Source: Amaurobius ferox
Lineage: Eukaryota; Arthropoda; Arachnida; Araneae; Amaurobiidae
Direction of reading: 5' to 3'
Length of the DNA: 64,000 bases
Assembly (NCBI GenBank): GCA_951213105.1
Contig: OX578136.1
Coordinates: 69,802,730-69,866,729 of the forward strand
Made by a program: the position numbers and the translations under genes. Below the pieces are notes generated by a model. The model was not told the DNA's origin. It searched no databases and worked only from the letters and a program-made list of their open reading frames with translations. Positions 12,721-24,722 of the stretch are shown here, piece by piece (position 1 is the first letter of the stretch; each line of letters opens with the position of its first letter).

Positions 12721-14535
12721 AATGTGTTAGTCTCCCACTTGTTCTTGCGCCTTAGGGATAGATTATAAAAATATATGTTCTTCACGATAACTTATAGCAA
12801 CTTGGGAAGATCCTTATGGCATTCCATGTTTTTAGCTCATGGGATTAAAAAGATGCAGAGATAGGTCGGGGATTGTAATCTTAACCCTCAGAGCGATGCG
12901 TTACGAGAACGGTTTAAGTATTATGAGTAAGTAGCGATGGCATGGCACATACGTTGATATGCCAATAAAAGTCACCCCACTTTTTCTATCTCCGAGTAAC
13001 GGTATATTGAAAAACCTGTATTTACCAGAAATATTTTATCACCCATGCGATGCACTTTTGTTTCTCTTTGACTACTAAATATACCATTTTATGTTATTTA
13101 TGTCTATCTATTACGTAAATGTTTTTACATATGTACTATACATAATTTAAGATGCTACTTCTGCTGTTTTAGTGATGCTCAGATGATTAGTTCAATCCTG
13201 AAGTACATTGTTCTTAACCAGTATATTTGATAAGACAGAAAGTTAAAAAATTGAAAAGAAAAGAACAAGCTACTCCATTTCGCATAAGAAAATTTTTATG
13301 AATTATCTAGCAAAATAAATAAATTGTATCTGCTTACATATTTTAACTATATTTTCACATACGCAAATTTTAAAGATATGTGATATGAAAACGATGTTAA
13401 AAGCATTGAAGATTAGGTTTTATAAAAAGATTTGTTGGCATTTATGAAATTAATTTCTATTAAGAGGGCATTACACGTTTAAAAACTGCTGAAAAACACT
13501 TTATTCATTGAGCGCCTTCCTATATCAAAAAATCATAATTGAAATATTGCTCTCAGCATTGCAAACAACAGTTGTGGAACAAAAAATTGATAAATAAAAT
13601 AAATAAATAAATGTTGGACCGATTTACCGATTCAGCGCTATTGGTTGCTTCTTTATGGCCCTGATTACAACATTGGAATACTTCCTATCAGCAATTTTTA
13701 TGACTGTGATACATTCTTTTTTATGGAGTTAGATATCAATATTCTACATATTAATTTAATACCGGCTGCGTTATAAGGTTGCATTTCTATTCCTGCACAT
13801 ACGCTTGAAAAATTTTGCACTTGCGAATGCTATTTTCCTGCTCTTACAGTTCTCGATATTAATGTGCTTATGAATTTTAATAAAAACAAAACTGTTCTAC
13901 GACAGTTGGTTTCCGGATGTGTATCTTTACAAAGTTAATTAAAATTTACTCAAGAATTAAGAAATATGGTAATTTATTAAATGAAATATATCTATAGAAC
14001 CGGAATAGGAATGACTAAAATTGCCCGTAAATGAAAAGAACATTATGAATGAATCTGAACGAAAATATTGAAATATGACATAATAAAATAAATAATATGA
14101 CATAATAATAAATGAAGTAATATGACATAATAATAAATGAAGTAATATGACATAATGATAAAAGGAGTAATATGGCATGCCAGTCATAAAAAGGAAGACG
14201 CTGAACAAACCATTTTAGCATGGTTGTTGAAAACGCCATACATCAACTATCATTTTAATATCCGTGACACTGTTTTAGCTAATACGACTTTTAAAGGACA
14301 GCTTGACTGCTACGTGAAAAAGTTATTAATATAACTGAAAAATATGAGTGATATTTCCTTCAAAAAATTATATTATGTCTAAGTACATTATTTGTTTAAA
14401 AATGGTATGTAATAGAAGATGTAAAACGATGTGTCTTATAAAATTAAGTGAAGTGTGGCTCTGCTCTACTTTCTCATACCAGAATCCGTTTTAAGTAGCT
14501 TTCATTTTTTTTAATTTTACAAGGAAAAAATTACA
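12721..14535. other. AT-rich stretch without gene, with a small 25-bp tandem repeat
   Basis: No gene recognised. Between about 14070 and 14175 the phrase atatgacataat recurs at roughly 25-bp spacing (near 14073, 14095, 14120, 14145), a short minisatellite that creates the Tyr/Phe-rich ORFs read across it. Confidence 0.6.
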
Positions 14536-14770
14536 AAATCTGCATTGCTGGTCCAAATGATATAACATGTTGCCCTTCATTTTAAGGGGCTTGAAAAATA
14601 TTTCAAATGATATCAATGTTGATGAGTTAAACCCCCGGGGGATAACTTGACTACCCGAGAGGTGATAATGACGTCACGAACCCAAAAATTGTACCGTGGC
14701 TATTTTTCACTGTGGTGATTAAAACTTTCGTGACCTTTTGACCTAAGTTTAGTGACCATTGAATTAATTA
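14536..14770. repeat. Dispersed repeat, copy also at 63.57-63.81 kb
   Basis: Shared ordered phrases include ggtccaaatgat, ttgccctt/ttaccctt, a GC-rich middle, gtgacgtca/atgacgtca, aaaaattgta/aaaaattata and ctatttttcac/ctatttgtcac. Both copies run in the same direction. No ORF. Possibly a MITE or SINE-like family, class unknown. Confidence 0.65.
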
Positions 14771-14938
14771 TAACTAACAGCTTTTATTATGATTATGGCG
14801 CATTTTATCCTCTGCTGCCATGTTAAGAAAATATAAAACTTAAGTATTCTATGATAGCTACATGAAAAAAAAAATTTTCTCATACGTAAAATATGCAAAC
14901 ATGGCGCTAAGCTGCCCTTGTACACATTTACAAATATA

Positions 14939-14960
14939 TTTTCCAAAAAGATATATATGT

Positions 14961-15003
<43 letters not shown>
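14939..15003. repeat. (TA)n/(TATG)n microsatellite left of the rDNA fragment
   Basis: Alternating TA with interspersed tatg units, running directly into the 28S-like sequence at 15004-15010. Confidence 0.95.
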
Positions 15004-15008
<5 letters not shown>

Positions 15009-15196
15009 GCTGCAGAGTCCGAACTCGGCACTCTCACTCCTAAACGCCACATTTCCCACCACCACAAGGGCGGGGGATTCGGCGCTGGGCCGATCACTTT
15101 TCGCTCGCCGTTACTCAGGGAATCCCAGTTGGTTTCTTTTCCTCCGCTTATTTATATGCTTAAATTCGGCGGGTCGTCTCTCCTGATCTGAGGTCG
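15004..15196 (-). rRNA. 28S rRNA 5'-end fragment (displaced rDNA)
   Basis: On the minus strand the sequence reads gacctcagatcagg, cccgccgaatttaagcat, aagcggaggaaaagaaac, gattccctgagtaacggc and gagcgaaaag, then cccagcgccgaatccccc. This is the classic 5' end of eukaryotic large-subunit rRNA. It stops about 190 nt into 28S where the TA array begins. Several positions that are nearly invariant differ (for example aaccaactgggattcc where most species have aactaacaaggattcc, and ataaataagcgg for atcaataagcgg), so it is a decayed, non-functional copy. Confidence 0.95.
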
Positions 15197-15420
15197 ACAA
15201 CAGTAAGATCCGTAGGATCCGATCGAGCCTCCGTCCACCGCGTCTTGGACCACGGATCCGAGCTCGCAGGATGGAGATGTTTATCCACCGATCCCGCTCT
15301 CGGACGTCTGCTCGTGGGACGCCTCCTGGACGGGGTTCAGGCTCGCAGGACTTAGGTCGGCGACAGCACAGGGCTCCCGGAACGACCACGTAGGAGCAGA
15401 CCTCCTTGGGCAAGCATTCA
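15197..15420 (-). rRNA. ITS2 spacer (part of displaced rDNA)
   Basis: The 220-odd bases between the 28S start and the 5.8S end are GC-rich and fit ITS2 in place and length. Presence of the spacer shows the fragment came from genomic rDNA or pre-rRNA, not mature rRNA. Confidence 0.85.
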
Positions 15421-15528
15421 TCCGACCCTCAGACAGACGTGGCCCCGGGCAGGACCCGAGGTCGCAATGTGCGTTCGAAAAATCAGTGCTCAATGTGTCC
15501 TGCAATTCACACCGTCTCGCAGCTGGAT
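15421..15528 (-). rRNA. 5.8S rRNA 3' part (truncated)
   Basis: On the minus strand: gctgcgagacggtgtgaatt, gcaggacacattgagcac, cgaacgcacattgcgacc and ccacgtctgtctgagggtcg. This is about the last two thirds of 5.8S. The 5' third is missing and is replaced by TA repeats. 5.8S, ITS2 and 28S are in native order. Confidence 0.95.
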
Positions 15529-15549
15529 GTATATATATATATATATATA

Positions 15550-15625
<76 letters not shown>

Positions 15626-15703
15626 TATGTGTATATATATATGTATATATATGTGTGTATATATATATATATGTATATATATAAATATATATATTTATAT
15701 ATG

Positions 15704-15784
<81 letters not shown>

Positions 15785-15796
15785 ATATATATATAT
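15529..15796. repeat. (TA)n/(TATG)n microsatellite right of the rDNA fragment
   Basis: About 270 bases of TA with tatg, tacat and tgtgtatata interruptions. ORFs of alternating Tyr and Ile on both strands are simple-repeat artefacts. Confidence 0.97.
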
Positions 15797-16218
15797 TAAT
15801 TAAAAATATATCATAATAACCAATCCCAAGAAAATACGAAATACTAATTAGCTTAATTGGAAGTTAATTAAGCAAGATTAATCACCAAGTCTGAGCATCT
15901 AACTCGAATTAAACCAAATACAGGCTTGTTTCAGATTAGGCAATAGTAAGTTTCTATAAATACCATACCTCAGACGACAAGCATTAAAAGTGGAAAATTG
16001 AAAAATTATTAAGAATTCAAGTATTACCATTATCCCTAAAGCAGGAACCTCGTACACACGTACAGTAATGGCGAGCAGTTGTAATTGCATGAAAAAGTTG
16101 AGATGCATCGGGAAGAAGGAGGAAAAAATAAAACATAGAATCAACATGGAACAAGTAGTTAAAATGACCTCCACTGAAACCCGTCCAGGGAGTTAGAGTA
16201 AGAAACAGGACAACCATT
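15797..16218. other. AT-rich spacer
   Basis: No gene or repeat recognised. Confidence 0.5.
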
Positions 16219-18996
16219 AACAAGAAAAATTAAACATGCATAAAGCATTGATTCTGAAACACTTTCCAACTGAAATACAATTTTATTTAAACATCTCTAA
16301 AATGCGATACATTCAGCGACGATATTTTTAAAATTATTATGATACAATAATTGGAAACTTAAAACTTCATCAAAAAAGGAATGCTATAAAATCATTTGAT
16401 TTTCTATCTAAGTAAAATCAATGGATATTCCATTCATATCACTTATATTCCAGACTCCAGAGTTGAATAATTTTGCGTGAAAAAAATTCAGTAATTCTTG
16501 TACAACTCATTTTACAATCTCTTCTTTTGTTTACATTTTGCATACGCTAAAATTAGGCTTAGTTGTAGAAATAATCACAGTTAAGTGATCATGTAAAATA
16601 AAAAAATATTGTAATTGTGTAATCACGAAATTTAGAAACACAGATATTATGCAAAAATAAAGCGGTTATAGGAAGGATGCAACACTAAATATAAATACAA
16701 TAAATGTATAAAGCATTGATTATCAGACACTCTCCAACTGTAATTTTATTTAAACATCTCTAAAATACGATACATTCAGCAGCGATATTATTTTAATTAT
16801 CACAGAACTACAATAATTAAGTTCAGATGGAAAATTAAAACAAAGGAAGTAAAATTACGTCCTAACTCCATGCTTAAAACTTCAAACTTTATTCAAAAGA
16901 CGTCATCGAAGTGTAAGTTATCGGGCCTCTTATGTAAAAGTAGTGAGTATTTAATTCATATTCTTTTATTACAGGTTCCAGAGTTAAATAATTTTACTTG
17001 AAATAAATTCAGCAATTCTTATACAATACTTGTTTACATTTTACATTCATTAAAGTTAGATTTCGTTGTAAAAATATTCATATATTGATAATCATTTAAA
17101 TGTAAAAATAAAGCGGTTTTAGGACGGAAGCAACTCTAAATATAAATTAGTAAGAACTTAGAAATTACGATTTTGACACAAGATGGATGCCATATTTCAT
17201 TTTGAAGTGGGTCACGTGACCTCTTCATATAATATGAGTGTCATTATTATTTTAATTTTTATTTACAAAACTACCGAATATATTTTGCTGAATTTTTTCC
17301 TATATATTTTATGGACTAATTTGAATATTTCCTAAAATTTTCGAAGCAATTTGTGAATTTTAATTTCGTGTGAAATTTGTTTGAAAAATTAGGTCCCATA
17401 GGGTTCTATGTATTTCATTTTTTCAACACGGGTTCAATGCAAAACTAATCGGGTGATATTATTAATATACATTCCCGTATGTCTCACAGATCGTATCAAC
17501 ATACTAAACTTACATACTAAAATTTTATTTTGATAAAGTCATTTTTACGGCAGTTATCGTGCGAAAAGACAGGTAGACAGACAGACAGACAGAATTGTGA
17601 TAAGGTTTACACACCCATGTGCCGTAATTGTGTTTAAATTAAAGTACTGTTTTATTTCTGTTTGAGAAAGAGTATTAATTGTATCATATAAATGCCTTTT
17701 CGATTGATTTCCACTCCATTGACGTTTGAGGGAAGCGAGTTTTAATTTACGAATTTGTTTATGATCCAGAATAAAAATAATAAAAGAATTTGTATTCGCA
17801 TTTTCAGTTGCTAGGTTTTTACATTGCCGTTTTTGCTCACGCGGAGCTTTTGAATGTTTGGCGGTAGAGAGGATATAGCTGGGAACGAAAAGGTAGCGGA
17901 AGTTTAGCTTCAGGGTCAGGTTGTGCATTTTGGAATGAAATGGATTGGTATCGAAATTATATAGATTGTAATTCTAAGATTGTAATTCTGTCGTAAGAAG
18001 AAGGCGTTTTGTTTGTTTGTTTTTTTTTGGGGGGGGGGGAGAGTCGGTATGTCTCAGGCAAAGATCTATCTTCGTTCTTGCAGAAATGCACAGTCTTGTT
18101 TGTGAAGAAATGAAATTTTGTTCTGGTGAAATAACGTGTTGTTTTTCCCATGGACCTGTCTCAAAACGCTCTTTAAAGCGCAGTGAAGCTTATCTACACC
18201 ATGTACCTGACTCTTTTTTTGTGACTCGATTTCCGGACGGATTATCGTTGAGTTTTTGTGGAAGAATTTTGATGAAGTTCCGATTCCATAAGTTCGCCAA
18301 CGCCGTTGGGTGTTCTAGAGGAGTGACGAAGTTCCTGTTATTTTTCCAGTATCTGTCTTCCTAAAAACTCTGTTCCTCCTTTCCTAGTATGTGAAAAATT
18401 CATCGTGACTAACCAAATTCTGCGAGAGTGGTGTTATGTATCCAGTTTCCGAATTGCGCTCCTCCAGAACTGTGCTTTTTGAAATTCCGACAGTCCATCC
18501 CGATTTTCTTTTTCATTGTCCAGAATTGTTAAAATAATGTGTTTTTAAGAGAAGAAGGTAAATTTTTGTTTTTTATTTATTTTCCCTTTTGAAGAGGTGT
18601 AGTGTCGATCAATCCCAAATAGATCAGTGGATTTCCGTAATTAATAATTGTCTATAAGAATGGAGGTGTTGTTCTAAAATGTCATATGTGATTTAAGTGT
18701 ATTAAAGTTACTTGTAATTATCATGTATCAGAAAGTGTACATGTGCTCACTCTATCTTTCTTCCTCCAGGAGTGTTCTCAAATGTCACACCCTACGGAAA
18801 GCGATTTTGAGTCATTTGCTGATTAACTTTAAAATGTACTATTCCCCTGTAATTGATGTTAATATGTATTTGATCACTGGCCTGATGTTTTGTGGTACAA
18901 TATTCCAATTTGCTTCTTGTTTGTGGTTTCACAGGAACCGACACCACATAATGAAAAAAGTCATAAACACTTTTCAACTATGTTGTAAAGTGTTAA
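16219..18996 (+). mobile_element. Element H, copy 1 (unclassified, non-autonomous, with internal insertion)
   Basis: The start aacaagaaaaattaaacatg matches the start of copy 2 (30101). A subterminal aacactttccaac lies at 16258-16270. The opening 400 bp is partly repeated from about 16700 (gacactctccaac at 16727). The conserved right part (gtcccatagggttc..., 17393 onward) leads to a CAGA run at 17574-17592. In copies 2 and 3 that run is followed at once by the terminal hairpin. Here about 1.35 kb of other sequence intervenes, and the hairpin, aacactttt-caac / gttg-taaagtgtt, is at 18966-18994. No convincing transposase is seen. The 124- and 115-codon ORFs within the extra segment are unrecognised. 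Confidence 0.65.
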
Positions 18997-19404
18997 TAAA
19001 AGGTGAACAGGATGAACAGAATTCATAGAATAAAAGTTTTACTATAAAAGTGATTCACAGAAAAAATGAATAAACGAGTGTGCCACTAACGTCATTAAAA
19101 AGAGGCTCAAATTGTAGTACCAAGCTGGCTAAAGTTATATATTTGTAGCCAAACTAATTTTCAAAATATTAAATATTTATGTATCGTAATTTACATTTTT
19201 TTTGTTTTTCAATTTTTTAGTTTATTTTATTATTTTTCATTTTTATATAATCACACAATTAATAATTATAATAATTAGATTTTTTTATTTTTCTTTTTCT
19301 TTTTCTTATTTATTAGCCGCCATAGTTGGGAATGTTGCTTGGATGGTATCGAGTGGTATTTGATACACTGATTTGATAATATTAATAACGAAATCGGGAG
19401 GACA

Positions 19405-19407
<3 letters not shown>
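18997..19407. other. AT-rich spacer
   Basis: T-rich low-complexity sequence. Nothing recognised. Confidence 0.5.

Positions 19408-19440
<33 letters not shown>
19408..19440. repeat. (TA)n at left edge of Naiad copy I
   Basis: TA run that passes directly into GIY-YIG-domain coding sequence. Confidence 0.95.
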
Positions 19441-19444
<4 letters not shown>

Positions 19445-22037
19445 ATCCTATTCATCTACGTATGGATGTACACAGAGATCATGTCAAAAAATATATCCTC
19501 AATAATAATTTTCTTCCTACTTCTAATAAAATTGAATATAAACATTTTGCTCATCATGGTTTTGAAAATATAACTATACATATTTCGGATATAAAAACAA
19601 ATGCTGCTGATAGAATGTTCTTTGAAAATTTCTATATTGAATCACAATGTACTCTTTTTCTATATGGATTAAATCAATTATATCTCAATGGTAATATTGT
19701 AAAATATAATTTTGTAGATAATAAATATTCTATTTATAATCACCTTTTTTTGAATCCTCTTTTACATAATAGTACTTCGGCTAATCTCCAAAGATTTAAA
19801 AGCGGTAAAGGAAGTTCCCCCCAACATGATTTTAAAGCTGAGATAAAAGGTATGCATCAATATTTTAACAACACATTTCAATGGAAATTTATAAAATCAT
19901 GGGTATTTGTGGTTAAGAAAAAACAATTAAATATAGTTTATGCTATTTTCTTAAAGTTGAATCTTACTTATGAACATTTTAATCATATTTTCTATGATTT
20001 GCTCATTACTAGATCAAAAGATTTAAAAATAAAACTTTATCAATTTCATAATAATAACTGTTCTAATTCTTATGCTGTAACACCTTTTAAGCATCCTATT
20101 TATAATTCTATAAACTTTAAGAATTTATTTAATAATTTTCATCATTAATTGCTTGTAAAGGATTTGAGTGTTACTAAAACTTTTAAATACAACAAGCCTA
20201 TTGGAAGAACCATTTTAATTACAATGCAATTTCAAAATCTCTATCAGTCGACAAAGATTCCTCAACAAATGCAGATGGTGAATGTATTTGTAGTGTTGAT
20301 AATTATGCTAATTTTATAAATCCACACTTGGGGCATATAGTAACTGGAGACTTAGCCATTGTTAAAGATAAATCTTTAAGAACTTTAATGTCATTTGATA
20401 CTAAATTCAGGTTACCTTCATGTAATAATTCTAAACAAGTCTTAATGACCTTGATAAATATATTTATGGCTTGGTTTCTAAATATGCCTTTAGAGGCATT
20501 TAATATGTGGAAATTTATTATTTTAAGATCTATTAAAAATGCCCTTTGTAGTATCAAGTTATCTAAATCTATATATAATATGGATAATATAAAACACTCT
20601 GTTAATGATTTACATAGATCTTTTGTTATTACTTATGTTGATAAAGCCTCTAATAATTATGCTATTATCTGTAAAAAATTCTATATAAAATATCTGTTAG
20701 ATTATTTAAAAAATAATAGTCTATTTAAACTGGATCGACACTCTGTTAATAGTATCAAATTGAAAATTACCAATATGTATAGTGATTTAGATATTAATAA
20801 TAAATTTTTGAAATTTCCATATATTGTGCTTATACCTAAATTTCATAAAAATCCTATTAAATTTAGAACTGTAACTAGTGGTAATAATTCATACTCTGTG
20901 GCTGTAGTAGCAGTATGTTAGCTAATTTATACCTATATCAATATGATAAATTATTTTCCTAATCAGATTTACAGATATGTTGATGATCTGATATGTTTAG
21001 TATTTACTGACACTTATGCCATAGATATATATTTCTATCCAGATAATTTGGAATTAATACCTAATGAAACTACTATTAGTAATTATATTAATTATTTCAA
21101 TCTAGTAATATATATATATTGAACTTACTAATAGTATAGTTACTAATTTATGTGATAAAAAGATTATTTTTTAAATTTAATATAAATAAATTATTACCAT
21201 TTAATTCCTGCAACTCGATTCAATTGTTTAGACATAATATAATTAATCAACTTTTTCGAATTTATAGATTATCAGATAAAAAATTTCATGCTTTGCGGAT
21301 TAATAATCTCAAAATTACCAGTAAATTTCATGAATATCCAGCATATTTAGTCAATGGCATAGTTAATAAGTTCCGATTACACTTAACATCTCATAATCTC
21401 TCCTTAGTATCTTATTTTAGCCAAAGTTTTACATTCTCTGGAATTTACAAAATAATGAATTTTCATCTTTCTATTTTGCAGCTTTAACTGTAGAATAACT
21501 CATTTTATTGCCTTTATGCTATACGGTTTTTATTACTCTCTTTGGCAACAGCAGATCACTTCTTTTCATTTCTGCGTATGGCAACTTTGGTCTAGTCATG
21601 TATTGCTCGCCATGGTTGTATTTTTTAGGTGCATTTTAATATATTTATATTTCCTTTATTTTTTTCCATTATTTATGCTTGTCGTCCATATAACACAAGT
21701 TTGTAGATACAATCTATCTTGTGTTTCAGAAACAAGCATTTTTGTGTTCATTTCGAAGGGATATATGGACTTGAAAAATAATTTTTTCGTAATTAACTAT
21801 TCTTAAGCAAAAAGCTCTTCCACGTACAAGCTGTTTTGCTTGATTTTTTTGTTTTCCTATTTTCATTTCTCTCCTTTGAAATTTGTTGATTGTCTTTGTC
21901 TTTATGACCTGCTTTAAGTATTACAATTTCCTTTTTATGGTTGAATTTCTTTTATTTCATTGTATTTTGTAGACAAATTTTAAGATAGGGTATTATGAGT
22001 TACTACTTACATTCTACCATTGGATTTACAATTTTAA

Positions 22038-22041
<4 letters not shown>
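19441..22041 (+). pseudogene. Naiad-type Penelope-like retroelement, copy I (5'-truncated, deleted, frameshifted)
   Basis: The copy opens inside the GIY-YIG nuclease, just after the YIG strand, with HLRMDVHRDHVK. It keeps the catalytic-Glu segment FFENFYI and the GLN end of the domain (to about 19680). The linker has the CxC motif as CIC near 20292, then GHIVTGDL, and RT fingers with VITYVDKASNNY and LIPKFHKNPIKF. RT palm motif A is lost: sequence jumps from 'NSYS' at about 20896 to the GGCSSSML motif at about 20905, deleting roughly 360 bp by comparison with copy III. YVDD follows at about 20980. The C-terminal region LPFNSCNSIQLF is in another frame from 21152. The 3' UTR runs to the TA array. 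It is a relative of copy III and more distant from II and IV. Confidence 0.85.
21684..21770 (+). ncRNA. Conserved structured RNA in the Naiad 3' UTR (copy I)
   Basis: Outer stem gtccatat (21684-21691) pairs with atatggac (21763-21770). An inner hairpin has aacacaag (21692-21699) against cttgtgtt (21718-21725), topped by tagat/atcta (21704-21708, 21712-21716) with an aca loop. A possible third arm is aaca/tgtt around 21730-21747. The homologous segment of copy III keeps every pair despite base changes. Role unknown. Binding of the element's own RT is a reasonable guess. It lacks a hammerhead core and the SECIS quartet. Confidence 0.7.
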
Positions 22042-22079
<38 letters not shown>

Positions 22080-22081
22080 AA

Positions 22082-22141
<60 letters not shown>
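22042..22141. repeat. (TA)n microsatellite after Naiad copy I
   Basis: Two TA runs separated by tgtgtgtaaa and tgta interruptions. Confidence 0.95.
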
Positions 22142-22517
22142 CATATTGGCCTTACTTAAAATATTATTTACAAAAAACATATGTACTTGAGATAAATACA
22201 TCCTGGAAAGACCATATATTAAAACATGTTTAATAAATAAAAAATTTCATGTCTCATATTTGTATAGATTTCTAGCTTTAAAATTTTATTTAAACTATTC
22301 CTCTAATATTTCTTCAGACTACACTAAAGAAAATATCCCATAAAGTAAAGTTACATATAACCATGGTCTGCTTATATTCAAGTCATGTACGGAAAAGTAA
22401 TCCTAGAAATCGCAATAAAAGCCAGTTCTATCTAACATGATATGTTCTGTTGTACTAGAAAATGAAGTTCTATATAAAGTCAAAAGAAGTTTTCTACACG
22501 TGTAAGGTTAAAATATC
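22142..22517. other. AT-rich spacer between Naiad copies I and II
   Basis: No recognisable coding sequence or repeat. It is the only non-TE stretch of note inside the 16.6-kb Naiad cluster. Confidence 0.5.
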
Positions 22518-22518
22518 A

Positions 22519-22569
<51 letters not shown>
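22518..22569. repeat. (TA)n at left edge of Naiad complex II
   Basis: TA run that merges with the edge of the inverted Naiad arm at about 22567. Confidence 0.95.
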
Positions 22570-22570
<1 letters not shown>

Positions 22571-24715
22571 CAAGTCAAAAATTGCAAGAACGTGAATACT
22601 TGAATAAAGTGAAAAAGACCAACAGGGCATATATAAAAGGCCTAGAGGGATGGCGACCCCTAGTTCCCGGTTACAAGTCGACTTTTTACACCTTAGGAAA
22701 CACTCCCGGAGCCATATATCACCTGTGGTCCTAATTCAGAATAACGTCAAAGTAGAAGACGCAAATCACACAAGAACGTGCATCCGTAGACGGCAATGCC
22801 TCCATAAAGAAATAAAAGGTTTAAAAAAGAAATAGATTTGAATTAAAACCTCGAATTACAAAAATAAAATGAAATACCTGAACAATTTCAATCATCCTAC
22901 CAAAGCACCTAGACCTTCGATAAGACCAACTCATAATCCCGCTCAGCATCGTTGCCATTTATTACATGTAAATAACTGTGTTGCCAAAGTCTTTTTGAAA
23001 TGCATCCCTAAATTTACTGTACACACCATTGTAACACTGTCTTATAAAAAGAAAAGGATAACTTTGCGTTAAAGCTTCCTTTATAAATAAAGTATCATGC
23101 CCAATCCGATCCTCGTTAAAAGAATGCATACGTGCACTACGCTTAAAATGATTAATTAAAATATTACGAAATATCTTAATACTTAAATTAGAATGCCAAT
23201 TGATAATGTAATGTATCTTGAACTTGTATTGACGTCTTTTGTCGTAAATTGTATAATACGTAGACATGTTTTTTGCAAAATGTATACGAATATCCAGAAA
23301 ATTAATTTCCTTTGACTTTTCTGCGATATTTTCGATCAGAGTTAAATCGGCTGGATAGAATCCGAAATCAAACATGACACCTATATTTTCTTGTGCAATA
23401 AGGACGTCATCGACATAACGAAAGAATGGCAATTCGTTTAAAATGTGATTACCTTGTTCATAATGATGTAAGTATAGATTTGCCAATAAAGATGAACATC
23501 CTCCTCCCATTGGCACACCCTTGATTTGCTTGTAAAAAGCAACGCCGTTGTATAGAATGTTTTCGTATAACACAATGTCCAAAACTTGTTTAAACTTTTG
23601 CATTGGTACAATTCTCTGTAATTCAAAGACTCCATGTAAATGTGTCATAATACTATACAGATCCTCCAAATTGATATTATTAAAAAGATCTTGGAAGTCA
23701 AAGGTTTTAAATATTAAGTTGGTTGGCATTTTCTTCAAGTTTCTTATGACTTCATCGCTATTTTTAATCATGACGGATCCGTTTTTTAAATAATGATTCA
23801 TAATAGGTTGTAGATATGACATAAGAAGCGAATTGGCAGATGTTGTATAAGCTCGAAATGCCACTGTAACTGGGCGAAACTTCACAGGCTTCTTATGAAG
23901 TTTTGGAATCATAACTAAATAAGGATACCGTATATAATGTATATTGACTCCTATACGCTTATGAAGTGCTCTAATACGATTATCTATTTCTTTTTGTCCA
24001 ACTTTGAGTTTTTTATAAACTTCCTCATTGTTATAACAATTAGCAAGGATTTCCATGTAAAATGTTATACACGTGAATGTAAAATTTGAAGCCGCCTTGT
24101 CTGTGTAAGTAATAACAAATTTCTTCCATATTTCATGAAGATTGTCTCGATGTATATTGCAGCTATCCCGTTGTTGATATGAAGGTCGATAAAAACGATA
24201 AAATTGTGTAATAATGCGATCACGCCATTCGTCAAATGCATTTAAAGGCATACTATATTTAATCGCCATACGATAAATAAAATCGTTCATTTCCATAAGG
24301 AACTTCCCATGAATATCATGATATTCCTGCAATCGGAATTTTGTTCCTTTATTAAATGCAGCACGTAGATGACTTTTATCGATCACATTTAAATCTCCTG
24401 TCACAATATGTTTTAAATCACCATCAATATATTGGCTGGAAGCGCATTGACATAATGAATGTACATATTGCCCCATATCTTTACTGATTTTATTATAATT
24501 AAACACTTTTCGCCCTATAGGCAATACATATCGATACGATATACATATTTTTGCATTTTTAATAGGAAAATGCCACTGATGATATTTCAAAATCTGTTTA
24601 AAAGGAATATCATTAAATGCTTTATTTCTAAAAGTTGTCAAAAGGTATTCCTTGTTCTGTACTTCATTAATTTCCTGATTTAAGTTGATGTTATATTTCG
24701 AAGCTCGCAATTTAA
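22567..24715 (-). mobile_element. Inverted partial Naiad copy (left arm of complex II)
   Basis: This 2149-bp arm is the reverse complement of 26871-29019, virtually identical. One difference I noted by eye is cga versus cta in a serine codon pair near the 5' end, and it is silent. It encodes the RT part (residues 296-878) of the full copy as an open frame of 586 codons, with CxC, YVDD and all RT motifs intact, but no GIY-YIG domain. It also lacks the last 95 bases of the 3' UTR that the plus copy has. Seven bases (24716-24722) of unclear origin join it to the following pseudo-LTR. Penelope-like elements are known for such inverted, truncated companions. Confidence 0.93.
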
Positions 24716-24722
24716 CCACCAT

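Noticed and set aside
15004..15528. Functional rRNA locus
   Set aside because: Both ends are cut by TA arrays, the 5.8S start is absent, 28S stops after 190 nt, and conserved positions are altered.
15490..15803. ORFs of about 100 codons made of alternating Tyr and Ile on both strands
   Set aside because: They are translations of TA microsatellites. The same holds at 6.5, 14.9, 22.5 and 36.1 kb.
17554..18364. Host gene exons in the 17.5-18.4 kb segment
   Set aside because: ORFs of 124 and 115 codons are somewhat long for this composition, but they show no domain and no clear splice pattern. Kept only as an open question under element H copy 1.
21680..21775. Hammerhead ribozyme in the Naiad 3' UTR
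   Set aside because: The fold has a GAAAC-like stretch and perhaps three arms, but no CUGANGA strand and no unpaired bases between the outer and inner stems where it should be.
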